Positions 55,534-63,998 of a stretch of DNA of 64,000 nucleotides are shown in pieces; the first letter of the stretch is position 1, and each line of letters opens with the position of its first letter. The position numbers were made by a program, and so were the translations under genes. A model generated the notes under the pieces. The model saw only the letters and a list, made by a program, of their open reading frames with translations. It was not told the origin of the DNA and searched no databases. This DNA is from Rhizomicrobium electricum (GTDB lineage: Bacteria; Pseudomonadota; Alphaproteobacteria; Micropepsales; Micropepsaceae). The stretch lies in the NCBI RefSeq assembly GCF_011762045.1, contig NZ_JAASQS010000001.1, positions 459,868-523,867 on the forward strand. The letters are read 5' to 3'.

Positions 55534-56382
55534 TTACCACTTGAGAATGTCGACGGCGGCGCGCGCCTTGAGATTGTGCTTGGCGAACAGCGCCGCAAGA
55601 TTTTCGTTGGTGACGGCGCCGAGCTCGTCCTTGTGCAGGCCGTTGGCGACGAACAGGGCATCGAGCCCCATCACGTTGGCACCGGCCATGTCGGTCTCGA
55701 GCGCATCACCGATGACGAGGATGTGCCTGTTCCGGCCGCCCGCCGCCATGATGGTTTCTTCGTAGATCGCCGGCTTGGGCTTGCCGTAATAGATCACCTC
55801 GCCGCCGATCTTCTCGTAGGCGCGCGCGATGCCGCCGGCGCAATGCACCAGCACGCCGGCGCGCGGCGCCAGAAGATCGGGGTTGGCGCAGATCATCGTC
55901 AGGTCGTGCCGCTTCATTTCGGCGAGCGTAGCGGCGTAATCGTCGGGCGTCTCGTGATCGTCGTCGAACAGGCCGGTGCAAAGCACGACCTCCGCCTTGT
56001 CGGCGCCGACGAGTTCGATGTCGAGATCGTTGAACACCGGCGTGTCACGTTCGGGACCGATGTGCATCATCTTGAGACGCGCGCCGTGCGCCCGCCGGAC
56101 CAGTTCTTCGCGCGCCGCACCGCCGGAGCTGACGATGATGTCGTAGGTCCCTTCGGGAACGCCGTAGCCTTTCAGCGAGATGGCGATTTCCGAGGGCGGA
56201 CGCGGCGCATTGGTGAGGAGCACGACGCTGCCGTGGTTCTTGCGGAATTTCGCCAGCGCCTCGACCGCAGGCCCGTAGGCGCGCACGCCGTCGTGCACCA
56301 CGCCCCAGACATCGCAGATGATTGCATCGTAGTCGCCGGCGATTTCCGCCAGACCGGAAACAAGGACAGGAGAACCGTTCAT
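55534..56382 (-). CDS. TIGR01459-type HAD hydrolase (NagD-like)
   Basis: This 282-residue HAD-superfamily phosphatase has motif I DVWGVVHDGV, motif II LLTNAPRPP, the Lys in GKPKPAIYEE and motif IV GDALETDMAGA. It resembles NagD/AraL-type C2-cap phosphatases of a subgroup common in alphaproteobacteria. It precedes maoC-ribF by 4 nt in one unit. Substrate is probably a sugar or nucleotide phosphate, not known. Confidence 0.9.
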   Translation of the reverse strand: MNGSPVLVSGLAEIAGDYDAIICDVWGVVHDGVRAYGPAVEALAKFRKNHGSVVLLTNAPRPPSEIAISLKGYGVPEGTYDIIVSSGGAAREELVRRAHGARLKMMHIGPERDTPVFNDLDIELVGADKAEVVLCTGLFDDDHETPDDYAATLAEMKRHDLTMICANPDLLAPRAGVLVHCAGGIARAYEKIGGEVIYYGKPKPAIYEETIMAAGGRNRHILVIGDALETDMAGANVMGLDALFVANGLHKDELGAVTNENLAALFAKHNLKARAAVDILKW

Positions 56383-56486
56383 TAATCCACAGCTTATCGA
56401 GGGACACAAAATGGAGCCGCAGGCTATAGCGGGAACCATCCGCCCCCTCAAGGCGCGGCGTTTTCAGCCCTCGAAAATGGCGGAAA

Positions 56487-57743
56487 TCAGGCGGACTTGC
56501 GCAAAGGTACAACCGACGCCGACGGCCGGTCGATCTCCTTGATGGTCTCGCCCCGGACCGCGCGCGGCTCGCCGAACAGGTAGCCTTGGGCGAAATCGAC
56601 GGCGTAGTCGAGTAACTGAACGACCGTCTTTTCGTCCTCGACGCGCTCGGCGATCAGGTTGAGGCCGTGGCGCGCGAGCAGGTTCTTGAAGTCCTCGGCG
56701 GCGACGGCCGCACCGGCGGCGTTCATGCCCTTGGTCAGCATGTCGGCGCGGACCTTGAGATAGGAAAAACCGAGGTTGCGCAGCTTGGCGAAATCGAGCG
56801 CCAGCGTGCGGATATTGTCCATCGACAGTGCGAAGCCGAGACCGTGGAGACGCTTCAGGTTCGCTTCGCCCTCGCGGCCGGCCCTGAGCACAGCTTCCTG
56901 CGAGAATTCGAACACCATCTGACCGCCGAGATCGCGGTTGTGCTGCATGTAGTCGAGGAACTGCGGGAAGAATTCGGTATCGCGCAGCGTATCGCCGGAG
57001 ATGTTGCAGAACACGCCGATGCCGCGGTTGCGGGTCATTAGGCGGCGCACGATCTGCACGCAGCGGAACAGGAGCAGATTGTCGACCACGCTCATCAGGC
57101 CCGCGGGCGCGGCGATCTTGATGTATTGGGCCGGCATGATGACCGAGCCGGATTCGGAACGCAGACGCGACAACGCCTCGTAGAAGCGCACCTTGCGCTG
57201 CGGCAGGCTGACGGTCGGCTGCAGATAGAGATCGACGCGGTTCTCTTCCAGCGAGGCGCGGATCATGTCGAGCAGTTCGGGTTCGGCAATGCCGTCGAGA
57301 TTGACCGGAGCGCCGGCGGGACGGCCGCCCGCTTCGTGCCGGGCCTTGTCGGAGACCTTCGAGGCGAATTCCTTCATCAGGCTCTCGAGCATCTGCAACT
57401 CGGAGACGATTTTCTTGTTCTGGGCGTGGGCGCGCGCTTCCATCGTCTTGGTGACTTCTTCCACCCGCGCCTGGGTCTCGGCGAGCGCCTTCTGGACTTG
57501 TGCGCCCGACTTCTTGAGGCCCTGAATTTCCTTGTTCTGCTTCCTGGCGATCTTGCGGCGCAGCACGGCGCCGTCGACCTGCAGCATCAGGATCAAGCCG
57601 ATGAATCCGGTCGCGATGCCGGTTACCATGTTCTGCATCATCAAGCCGGCAAAGCTGCCGACCGTGGCGCTCGTCAGCAGATAAATCACGATGAGAAGAA
57701 ACCTGACCATGGCCCCGCTACCGATTTTCGGACCGGCAACCAT
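56487..57743 (-). CDS. TipF-like membrane EAL protein (degenerate)
   Basis: This 418-residue protein has two membrane segments (about 13-36, 39-55), a coiled coil (60-125) and a C-terminal EAL-like domain (from about 155). The architecture matches TipF of Caulobacter, a c-di-GMP receptor needed for flagellum placement. Of the EAL motifs, YEALSRLRS is kept, but the DDFGxG loop reads SMDNIRTLAL and other metal residues differ (FEFSQE, LKVRADML), so phosphodiesterase activity is unlikely. GGGAGG precedes the ATG. Gene order HAD-tipF is shared with relatives. I assign by architecture, so the symbol is left blank. Confidence 0.8.
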   Translation of the reverse strand: MVAGPKIGSGAMVRFLLIVIYLLTSATVGSFAGLMMQNMVTGIATGFIGLILMLQVDGAVLRRKIARKQNKEIQGLKKSGAQVQKALAETQARVEEVTKTMEARAHAQNKKIVSELQMLESLMKEFASKVSDKARHEAGGRPAGAPVNLDGIAEPELLDMIRASLEENRVDLYLQPTVSLPQRKVRFYEALSRLRSESGSVIMPAQYIKIAAPAGLMSVVDNLLLFRCVQIVRRLMTRNRGIGVFCNISGDTLRDTEFFPQFLDYMQHNRDLGGQMVFEFSQEAVLRAGREGEANLKRLHGLGFALSMDNIRTLALDFAKLRNLGFSYLKVRADMLTKGMNAAGAAVAAEDFKNLLARHGLNLIAERVEDEKTVVQLLDYAVDFAQGYLFGEPRAVRGETIKEIDRPSASVVPLRKSA

Positions 57744-57804
57744 TGCCCACCTCCCGTTTCGAAGTCGTTAACCAACGACCATTTTGGGACAGGCCGTGGA
57801 GGGC

Positions 57805-58272
57805 TCAGAATTCGCGGTGCTTCAACAGGTAGGCGGGGATGGCGAGCCCAGCCCCAATAGCTGCCAAGGTGAACAGCACTCGCAGCAAATATTCGATGGC
57901 CGTTAAGATAACCGCGGCGTTCTCAGGGTGCGGCGTGGTGACCGCCAGGGCGCCCAGGATCGCCTGCCCGAAGAACGCGCCCGGCACCATCGGAATACAG
58001 CCGGCCAGCGCTACGGCGTTGCCGCGGGGGCCCAGCGGCCGCCGGAACAGGTTGGCACAGATGCTGGCCGATACCGCCGCCACGAACGACGCCGCTTCGA
58101 GGCTCCAATGCTGATCGAGACCGAGGGTCCGCACGCAAAGCGCCAAAGCGCCCGCCGCGGCGCACCAGGCGAGCGCCTTGAGGCCGAAATTGAACAAGAC
58201 GCCGAATCCGGCCGCGGCCACGGCGCCGAAGAAGGCCTGGTGCAGAAGGTGCATCCAATCGACGGGCGCCAT
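57805..58272 (-). CDS. Threonine/serine exporter, ThrE C-terminal half
   Basis: This 155-residue membrane protein is the ThrE_2-type half of a split amino acid exporter, with about five hydrophobic helices. GCIPMVPGAFFGQAILGAL is the signature. Its start overlaps the end of the larger half by 1 nt (TGATG), which ties translation of the two halves. Together they resemble the ThrE exporter of Corynebacterium, cut in two. Confidence 0.88.
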   Translation of the reverse strand: MAPVDWMHLLHQAFFGAVAAAGFGVLFNFGLKALAWCAAAGALALCVRTLGLDQHWSLEAASFVAAVSASICANLFRRPLGPRGNAVALAGCIPMVPGAFFGQAILGALAVTTPHPENAAVILTAIEYLLRVLFTLAAIGAGLAIPAYLLKHREF

Positions 58273-59057
58273 CACTGCACCCCCAAAAGCGCTTCGGCCA
58301 GCCAGACGCCGCAAGTCGCAAAGCCCATCACCATCAAGACCGATACCGCACGGGCGCTGCCCATCGAAGGATAGCCGTCCATGATGTCGGTCTGGGCATT
58401 GGTGGCCGGCACGCCGGGAACCAGCAGGAGAATGGACGCCATCATGGCCAGATTGGTCGTCGTCGAACCGGCAAGCCGCGCCGAGGCGCCTGCGATCGAC
58501 GCAGCGGTAAAGGCGATCACCGCCGCCAGGACATATGAGTTGACACCGCGCCGGTGCAAATACATGCGCAGCGCCTGCCCCAGCCCGCCGCCGACGAATA
58601 CCGGCCCGAACGCCAGCCAATCGATGCCGAGGAGACGACCGAACGCGGCGCAGGCAAGCCCGACCGCCAACGACACCAGCCACAAAGGATGGCGCGGCGT
58701 GGTTTTCACCAGATGGTCGATTTCAGCTTCGACCTCTTCCACCGTCATGCCGCCCTTGGACACGCGCACGGCGAGCCTGCGCATGGCGTGATCGAGACGA
58801 TGGTTCACTCCGTGCGGACCGATCGTCATCATACGGGTGATGGTGTTGCCGCCGCTGTGAACGGTAATTTCCTGCGAGGCGTAGCCGGTGCGAAGCCCGA
58901 CCGGTTCGACACCCAGCCCGCGGGCCACCAGCGAGGCGCCCTGATGCACGACGCGCACACGCGCACCGCACTCGACCAGAATGCGCGCCACCCGCAAAGC
59001 GGCCATGGCGATCTTCTCGAGTTCACGATGCTTCAGGCGGACAGGATCGTCGGTCAT
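58272..59057 (-). CDS. Threonine/serine exporter, ThrE N-terminal half
   Basis: This 261-residue protein has the soluble N-terminal domain (SLVARGLGVEPVGLRTGYAS, HSGGNTITRM) and five hydrophobic helices with GPVFVGGGLGQALRMYLHRRG and LLLVPGVPATNAQTDIMDGY. This is the ThrE_1 half. The start is ATG 59057 (GTG one codon earlier). It overlaps the second half by 1 nt and follows gor by 12 nt. Role: export of threonine/serine or related metabolites. Confidence 0.88.
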   Translation of the reverse strand: MTDDPVRLKHRELEKIAMAALRVARILVECGARVRVVHQGASLVARGLGVEPVGLRTGYASQEITVHSGGNTITRMMTIGPHGVNHRLDHAMRRLAVRVSKGGMTVEEVEAEIDHLVKTTPRHPLWLVSLAVGLACAAFGRLLGIDWLAFGPVFVGGGLGQALRMYLHRRGVNSYVLAAVIAFTAASIAGASARLAGSTTTNLAMMASILLLVPGVPATNAQTDIMDGYPSMGSARAVSVLMVMGFATCGVWLAEALLGVQ

Positions 59058-59069
59058 CACATATCGGCG

Positions 59070-60443
59070 TCAGGGCGTCTTCGAATAGCTCTTCGTCCGC
59101 ATGGTCACAAGTTCCTCGGCGGCGGAGGGGTGGAGCGCAATGGTGGCGTCGAACTGGGCCTTGGTGGCGCCCATTTTCATGGCGACCGCCACGATCTGCA
59201 CCATTTCCGAGGCATCGGGACCGAACAGATGGCAGCCGAGCACCCGCTCGGTCTTTTGATCGACGATCAGCTTCATCATCATGCGGTCGCCCTCTCCCGC
59301 CAACGCAAAGCGCATCGGACGGAAAGTCGACTTGTAGACGTCGACGGCGTGGCCGTGGCTGAGCGCGGTTTCCTCGCTCATACCCACGGTGCCGATTTCG
59401 GGCGTGGTGAATACGCCGGTCGGAACCATGGCGTGATCGGGACGGGTCGGCGTGTCCTGGAAAACCGTCTTCACGAAGCACATCGCTTCGTGGATGGCGA
59501 CGGGGGTGAGCTGAAGCCGGTCGGTGACGTCCCCGACGGCGTAGATGTTGTCGACGGCGGTGCGCGAGTAGGCATCGACCTCGATGCGGCCGTTCTTGCC
59601 AGGGACGATGCCGATGCGCTCGAGTCCGAGGCCTTTGGTGTTGGGAATGCGGCCCCAGGCGAGCAGCAGCCTGTCGGCGACGATACGCTCGCCGGTCGTC
59701 AGCACCGCGTGGATTTCATTGCCTTCACGTTCGACGGCGGTGAACTGCCGTTCGGGCAGCACCTTGAGGCCGCGACGCTCCATCGAAGCCATCAGCGCAT
59801 CGCGCAGATCTTCGTCGAAACCGCGCAACACCTTGGGACGGCGCACGACCAGCGTCGTCTCGACGCCGAGCATGTGGAAAATGTGGGCGAACTCGACCGC
59901 GATATAACCGCCGCCGGCGATCATGACGCTGGCGGGAAGCTGCTTCCAATCGAAAACCTCGTCGGACGTGCAGCAATGCTCCACTCCGCCGGCGCCGAAC
60001 AGGTCACGCGCCGAATGACTGCCGGTTGCGATCAGCACCTTGTCGGCAGTCACCGTGTGTCCGTCGGCGAGGCGGATGGTGTGGGCATCTTCGAAGCTGG
60101 CGTGCTGATGATAAATGGTAGCGCCGGCGCCCTCGACACCCTTGGTATAAAGGCCTTCGAGGCGGGCGATCTCGGCATTCTTGTTGGCCTGCAGCGTGGC
60201 CCAATCGAAGTGCTTCTTGCTGAAACTCCAGCCGAAACTGGGGGCAAGCGCGAAATCCTCGGTAAAGCGGCTGGCGTAGACGTACAGCTTCTTCGGGACG
60301 CAGCCGCGGATCACGCAGGTGCCACCCATGCGGGAGGCCTCGGCCAATCCAACTTTGAGGCCCAGTCCTGCGGTCATGCGGGCCGCGCGAACGCCGCCCG
60401 ACCCTCCGCCGATGACAAACAAATCGAAGTCGTATTTGGCCAT
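59070..60443 (-). CDS. gor: Glutathione-disulfide reductase
   Basis: This 457-residue flavoprotein reduces glutathione disulfide with NADPH. The FAD motif VIGGGSGGVRAARMTAGLG and redox pair GGTCVIRGCVPKKL are present, as is the NAD(P) loop ending VVRRPK, and the C-terminal catalytic His-Glu pair lies in HPSAAEELV. Two Arg in VVRRPKVL suggest NADPH. The ATG at 60443 gives the normal length. It heads the leftward string gor-thrE halves and its promoter region is shared with the divergent lipoprotein gene. Confidence 0.94.
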   Translation of the reverse strand: MAKYDFDLFVIGGGSGGVRAARMTAGLGLKVGLAEASRMGGTCVIRGCVPKKLYVYASRFTEDFALAPSFGWSFSKKHFDWATLQANKNAEIARLEGLYTKGVEGAGATIYHQHASFEDAHTIRLADGHTVTADKVLIATGSHSARDLFGAGGVEHCCTSDEVFDWKQLPASVMIAGGGYIAVEFAHIFHMLGVETTLVVRRPKVLRGFDEDLRDALMASMERRGLKVLPERQFTAVEREGNEIHAVLTTGERIVADRLLLAWGRIPNTKGLGLERIGIVPGKNGRIEVDAYSRTAVDNIYAVGDVTDRLQLTPVAIHEAMCFVKTVFQDTPTRPDHAMVPTGVFTTPEIGTVGMSEETALSHGHAVDVYKSTFRPMRFALAGEGDRMMMKLIVDQKTERVLGCHLFGPDASEMVQIVAVAMKMGATKAQFDATIALHPSAAEELVTMRTKSYSKTP

Positions 60444-60511
60444 GGCAAAATCCCGGCTTGCGTGTTCCGGCTTAAAGGAGGTTTGATGGCCTATCAACGC
60501 TTGAGGGGGCG

Positions 60512-61678
60512 ATGATCCGTATCTCCGCAATACTTTTGCTGACGCTCGTGCTCACCGGGTGCGCCATCGACGATTCGGGGCCGGTACGTTCGGTCTGGCG
60601 GCCGGCCGACGGGAATCCCACTTACAGCGACGTGGTTTACGTCACCGACCGGGAGCCGGATCCTGGGGTTGCGGGCGGCTACGCCACGCGCTGGGCGGGC
60701 AAACCGTCCTGCGGTATGGCCCAGACGGTGGTGCCAGCGGCGCTGGTAGCGGACGAAGAGCCGAAATGGGGCTATGTCGCCAAAACCAACCCGCAAAGCT
60801 GCGCCAGGGGCAACATGCGGCTGGGCGGCGCCCTCGCCCTGATCGAGGCCCAGGCCAAGGCCCGGAACTGCAACTCAGTCTTCCTGTTCGTCCACGGTTT
60901 CCATACCGGCTTCGACGGCGGGGTCCTGCGCGCGGCCCAGATCGCCCATGACGCCCAGACAGGGTGCACCGTGGCGGCGTTCTCCTGGAGCGCCGAGATC
61001 GATATCGACCGCTATGTCTCCGACCTCGAACACAGCGATTACGCCCAGCCGCTGCTCGCCGAGTTCCTGCGCGAGCTTTCCGAGTCGGGATTGCACGTGA
61101 CGGTCATGGGACACAGCCTCGGTGGCCGGCTGACGCTGATGACTCTGTCGGGGCTGGGACAGGATCGTACCCCGCCGCACGCCGGTTTTATCGACGAACT
61201 GGTGCTGGCGGCGGCCGATGTCGGCATCGATCCCAAGAACAACGATTTCCAGAAGCTTATGGCGGGCGCGGCGCCGTTCGCCAAGCGCACCACCATCTAC
61301 GTCTCGTCCTACGACACGGTGCTGGAGATTTCCCGGCGCGAACACGGCGGCGTGCCGCGGCTCGGCATCTCGCCCGATCTCGCGTTCCAGGCCGACGACA
61401 AGACCCACGTGGTCGACATCGTCGACGCCTCGATGGCGCCGGCCGACCGGCTGGATCATTCCTATTACGCGATGTCGCCCGAAACCCTGCTCGACATCCG
61501 GGCGGTACTGCACGGCGTGCCGCTGGACGAACGGCTCAAAGGCGGCACCAATTGGCCGGCCACCCTCAAATGCGGCGACAAGTGCGCGCCGAACTACCGG
61601 ATCAAAACCGAAGGTACGCCGCGCTTTTTCACGCGGTTCATCCTGCACGTGCTGCCGGTGATACCGCTTATCCGGTAG
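60512..61678 (+). CDS. Lipoprotein alpha/beta hydrolase (DUF900-like)
   Basis: This 388-residue lipoprotein (lipobox LTGC, Cys17) contains a DUF900-type serine hydrolase domain: FLFVHGFHTGFD oxyanion strand, nucleophile Ser in MGHSLGGRLTL and Asp/His in later strands (VDIVDASMAP, DHSYYAM). Substrate is unknown. Several Cys may form disulfides in the periplasm or outer membrane. It is divergent from gor and convergent, 3 nt apart, with rpiA. Confidence 0.85.
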   Translation: MIRISAILLLTLVLTGCAIDDSGPVRSVWRPADGNPTYSDVVYVTDREPDPGVAGGYATRWAGKPSCGMAQTVVPAALVADEEPKWGYVAKTNPQSCARGNMRLGGALALIEAQAKARNCNSVFLFVHGFHTGFDGGVLRAAQIAHDAQTGCTVAAFSWSAEIDIDRYVSDLEHSDYAQPLLAEFLRELSESGLHVTVMGHSLGGRLTLMTLSGLGQDRTPPHAGFIDELVLAAADVGIDPKNNDFQKLMAGAAPFAKRTTIYVSSYDTVLEISRREHGGVPRLGISPDLAFQADDKTHVVDIVDASMAPADRLDHSYYAMSPETLLDIRAVLHGVPLDERLKGGTNWPATLKCGDKCAPNYRIKTEGTPRFFTRFILHVLPVIPLIR

Positions 61679-61681
61679 GCC

Positions 61682-62392
61682 CTATGACCGTTCGATAACC
61701 TCGATACCTTCCGGCCGGGCGACGATCAGGGTCGTAGCGATGCCGATGTAAAGGCCGTGCTCGACCACGCCGGGCACGCAGGAAAGCGCGTTGGCCAGTT
61801 TGGCGGTTTCGGAAATCACCGGACCGAAGGCGGCATCGTAAATCACGTTGTTGCTGTCGGTCTTGTAGACGGCATCGCCCTTCTTGCGCAGCACGAGCGG
61901 AACGTCGCCATAGCCGAGCGATTTGATCACCGCGGAAATCCGGCGGGCGGTTTCGGCGTGACCGAATTCCAGCACCTCGATCGGCAGCGGGAAGGCGCCC
62001 ATCTTCTCGACCAGCTTGGGCCCGTGGATCATCACGATCATCTTCTTAGCCGAGGCCGCCACGATCTTCTCGCGCAAGAGCGCCCCGCCGCCGCCCTTGA
62101 TGAGATCAAGGTTGTGGTCGGACTCGTCGGCGCCGTCGACATCGAGGTCGAGGGGAGCCAGATCGTTGAGATTGCCGAGCGCGATCCCCAGGGACCGGGC
62201 AAGCTGGGCCGTCCGCTCCGACGTCGGCACACCGATGATGTCCAGCCCGCCGCGCACCCGCGCGCCAAGGAGGTTGATGAAGGCCTCGGAGGTCGAGCCG
62301 GACCCCAGCCCCACCTTCATGCCGTTCTGGACATATTCGACCGCGCGCGCGGCCGCTTCATGCTTCAAATGGTCGATATCGTTCGTGCTCAT
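61682..62392 (-). CDS. rpiA: Ribose-5-phosphate isomerase A
   Basis: This 236-residue enzyme interconverts ribose-5-P and ribulose-5-P. Landmarks are VGLGSGSTSEAFINLL, IGVPTSERTAQLA, the catalytic DGADESDHNLDLIKGGGGAL (acid and base residues) and REKIVAASAKK. The ATG at 62392 gives the usual length. It lies head-to-head with dps, so the AT-rich region 62393-62573 carries both promoters. Confidence 0.95.
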   Translation of the reverse strand: MSTNDIDHLKHEAAARAVEYVQNGMKVGLGSGSTSEAFINLLGARVRGGLDIIGVPTSERTAQLARSLGIALGNLNDLAPLDLDVDGADESDHNLDLIKGGGGALLREKIVAASAKKMIVMIHGPKLVEKMGAFPLPIEVLEFGHAETARRISAVIKSLGYGDVPLVLRKKGDAVYKTDSNNVIYDAAFGPVISETAKLANALSCVPGVVEHGLYIGIATTLIVARPEGIEVIERS

Positions 62393-62480
62393 GGCGCCGA
62401 TATGAAGCCCATCCGGACGGGTTCGTCCAGCCCTCCGAACGGCGGGGCCTGCGGCAGTCTGCGCACTGGGAAATGCCAAG

Positions 62481-62497
62481 ATTTGAATTATTCTAAA
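62481..62497. promoter_or_regulatory. Possible Irr-type iron-responsive (ICE-like) box upstream of dps
   Basis: ATTTGAATTATTCTAAA at 62481-62497 matches 15 of 17 positions of the ICE motif as I recall it (TTTRGAAYNRTTCYAAA), about 77 nt before the dps start. Irr regulates iron storage in alphaproteobacteria. The box is short and AT-rich, so chance or a sigma-factor promoter element is possible. rpiA shares the region. Confidence 0.4.
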
Positions 62498-62573
62498 TTA
62501 TGGAATTGACCTGTCGGAACACCGCAAATCGCGGCATCCTTGGACAGAAGCGCACAAAGGAGGCTTGTCACCC

Positions 62574-63059
62574 ATGGCCAAAAAAGACGGTCCGGCTATC
62601 GATATCGGCATCGAAGAAAAACAGCGCAAGGCAATCGCGGAAGGCCTGTCGGCCCTGCTCGCCGACTCGTACACGCTCTACCTCAAGACCCACAACTATC
62701 ACTGGAACGTCACCGGCCCGATGTTCAACACGCTGCATCTGATGTTCGAGACGCAGTACAACGAACTGGCGCTGGCGGTGGACCTGATCGCCGAACGCAT
62801 CCGCGCCCTCGGCGTCTACGCGCCCGGCAGCTACAAGGCCTTCGCCAAGCTCTCCTCGATCGAGGAAAGCGAGAAGGTGCCGAGCGCCACCGCCATGATC
62901 GCCGACCTCGTCAAAGGCCAGGAGACCGTGGTGCGCACCGCCCGCAAGATCTTCCCGCTGGCCGACAAGGCCGACGACGAAGCCACCTGCGACCTGCTCA
63001 CCCAGCGCATCCAGCTCCATGAAAAGACCGCGTGGATGCTGCGCAGCATGCTGGAATAG
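62574..63059 (+). CDS. dps: Dps-family ferroxidase/DNA-protecting protein
   Basis: This 161-residue ferritin-like protein forms 12-mers that oxidise and store iron and protect DNA. The ferroxidase site is seen in [19 protein letters not shown] and [24 protein letters not shown] strong AAAGGAGG site precedes the ATG at 62574, 10 nt away; an in-frame TTG lies too near the site. A terminator follows. The AT-rich leader has a possible Irr box. Confidence 0.95.
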   Translation: MAKKDGPAIDIGIEEKQRKAIAEGLSALLADSYTLYLKTHNYHWNVTGPMFNTLHLMFETQYNELALAVDLIAERIRALGVYAPGSYKAFAKLSSIEESEKVPSATAMIADLVKGQETVVRTARKIFPLADKADDEATCDLLTQRIQLHEKTAWMLRSMLE

Positions 63060-63085
63060 ACACGCGTAGAATTCCGTTTTTTGCG

Positions 63086-63119
63086 ACGGGGAGCGGCGCG
63101 CCGTCTCCCCGTTTTTTTT
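63086..63119 (+). terminator. Intrinsic terminator of dps
   Basis: ACGGGGAG (63086-63093) pairs with CTCCCCGT (63105-63112), with a self-complementary CGGCGCGCCG in the loop, and eight T follow. It lies 27 nt after the dps stop and ends dps against the convergent GyrI-like gene. Confidence 0.9.
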
Positions 63120-63145
63120 GCGGATTCGATGCGTACCGCCTGCGC

Positions 63146-63643
63146 TTACCCGGCGACCGGAATGAGCAGGTCGAAGCCGCCGCGGCCGGTGGCAGGGTTG
63201 AAATGCCAGTCGTAGCGCTCGACATATTCGGGAACGCCGGGACCATCGGGCGCCAGTTTTAGCCCCGCCTCGGGGAGCGCCCGCGCAAACACCCGATGCA
63301 GGAAATCGCGAAATTCGGAAATATGGCCGTCGAACGGAAACAGCGCGATCTGCAACGCCGGGATCGTCAGTGACACGAAACCGACCGGCATCTCGGGCGG
63401 TTCCGACGGCGGCGCACCGCAGAAATAGGACATCTCGGTATCGCCGTCGGCCATCCGCATCGCCACGCCATAACGCCAAGCGCTCGGCGTCCAGGGCGGC
63501 GCCACGCGGCGGATCATGTACTCGTCCCATTGCCGGTTGATGTTCTGCACCAAGGCATAGTGTTCGACATCGCGGCGATGCCGGCGCAGCACACCGGTCA
63601 AGGCGAGAGGACCAATCCGTTCGGAACGTGGCAGGCCCGGCAT
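63146..63643 (-). CDS. GyrI-like effector-binding protein (copy 1)
   Basis: This 165-residue soluble protein has the GyrI-like/AraC effector-binding fold: strands around HYALVQNINRQWDEYM, then SYFCGAPP, and the final YDWHFNPATGRGGFDLLIPV. Such stand-alone domains bind small hydrophobic molecules. It is a paralogue of the next gene upstream on the same strand, which begins outside the window. The start ATG is at 63643. Confidence 0.78.
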   Translation of the reverse strand: MPGLPRSERIGPLALTGVLRRHRRDVEHYALVQNINRQWDEYMIRRVAPPWTPSAWRYGVAMRMADGDTEMSYFCGAPPSEPPEMPVGFVSLTIPALQIALFPFDGHISEFRDFLHRVFARALPEAGLKLAPDGPGVPEYVERYDWHFNPATGRGGFDLLIPVAG

Positions 63644-63716
63644 GGGTGCCTTTCCCCGAAAAAGTGTATCAACGCTGTACCTACTCTTCCGACACTGGCG
63701 CCGCCAGGGCCGATTC

Positions 63717-63998
63717 CTACACTTTGACTGGAACAAGCACCTCGACGCCGCCAAGGCCGGTGGCGGGGTCAAACCGCTCCGTGTACCGCTGAATGAACGC
63801 GGCCGGGCATGTATCTTCGTCGGCCGGTTCGATTTCCGCCATCGGCAGCACTGTGGCGAATATCAATTCGGTGGTGGAGTGCAGCAGCGAAACGTGTTCG
63901 TGATGCTCGAACACCGCCACCGTCAACCGGGGAAGCGCGAGCGCCACCAATTCCGCCGGAACATAGATCAGTCCGTCCACCGGAAAGCCGCAGAAATA
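63717..63998 (-). CDS. GyrI-like effector-binding protein (copy 2, 5' end outside window)
   Basis: This is the C-terminal 93 residues of a second GyrI-like domain. YFCGFPVD at the cut end and YTERFDPATGLGGVEVLVPV at the other align with YFCGAPP and YDWHFNPATGRGGFDLLIPV of the neighbour, so the two arose by duplication. The frame is open to the right window edge; the start is not visible. The 73-nt gap between the copies has no clear promoter. Confidence 0.75.
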   Translation of the reverse strand, partial: YFCGFPVDGLIYVPAELVALALPRLTVAVFEHHEHVSLLHSTTELIFATVLPMAEIEPADEDTCPAAFIQRYTERFDPATGLGGVEVLVPVKV

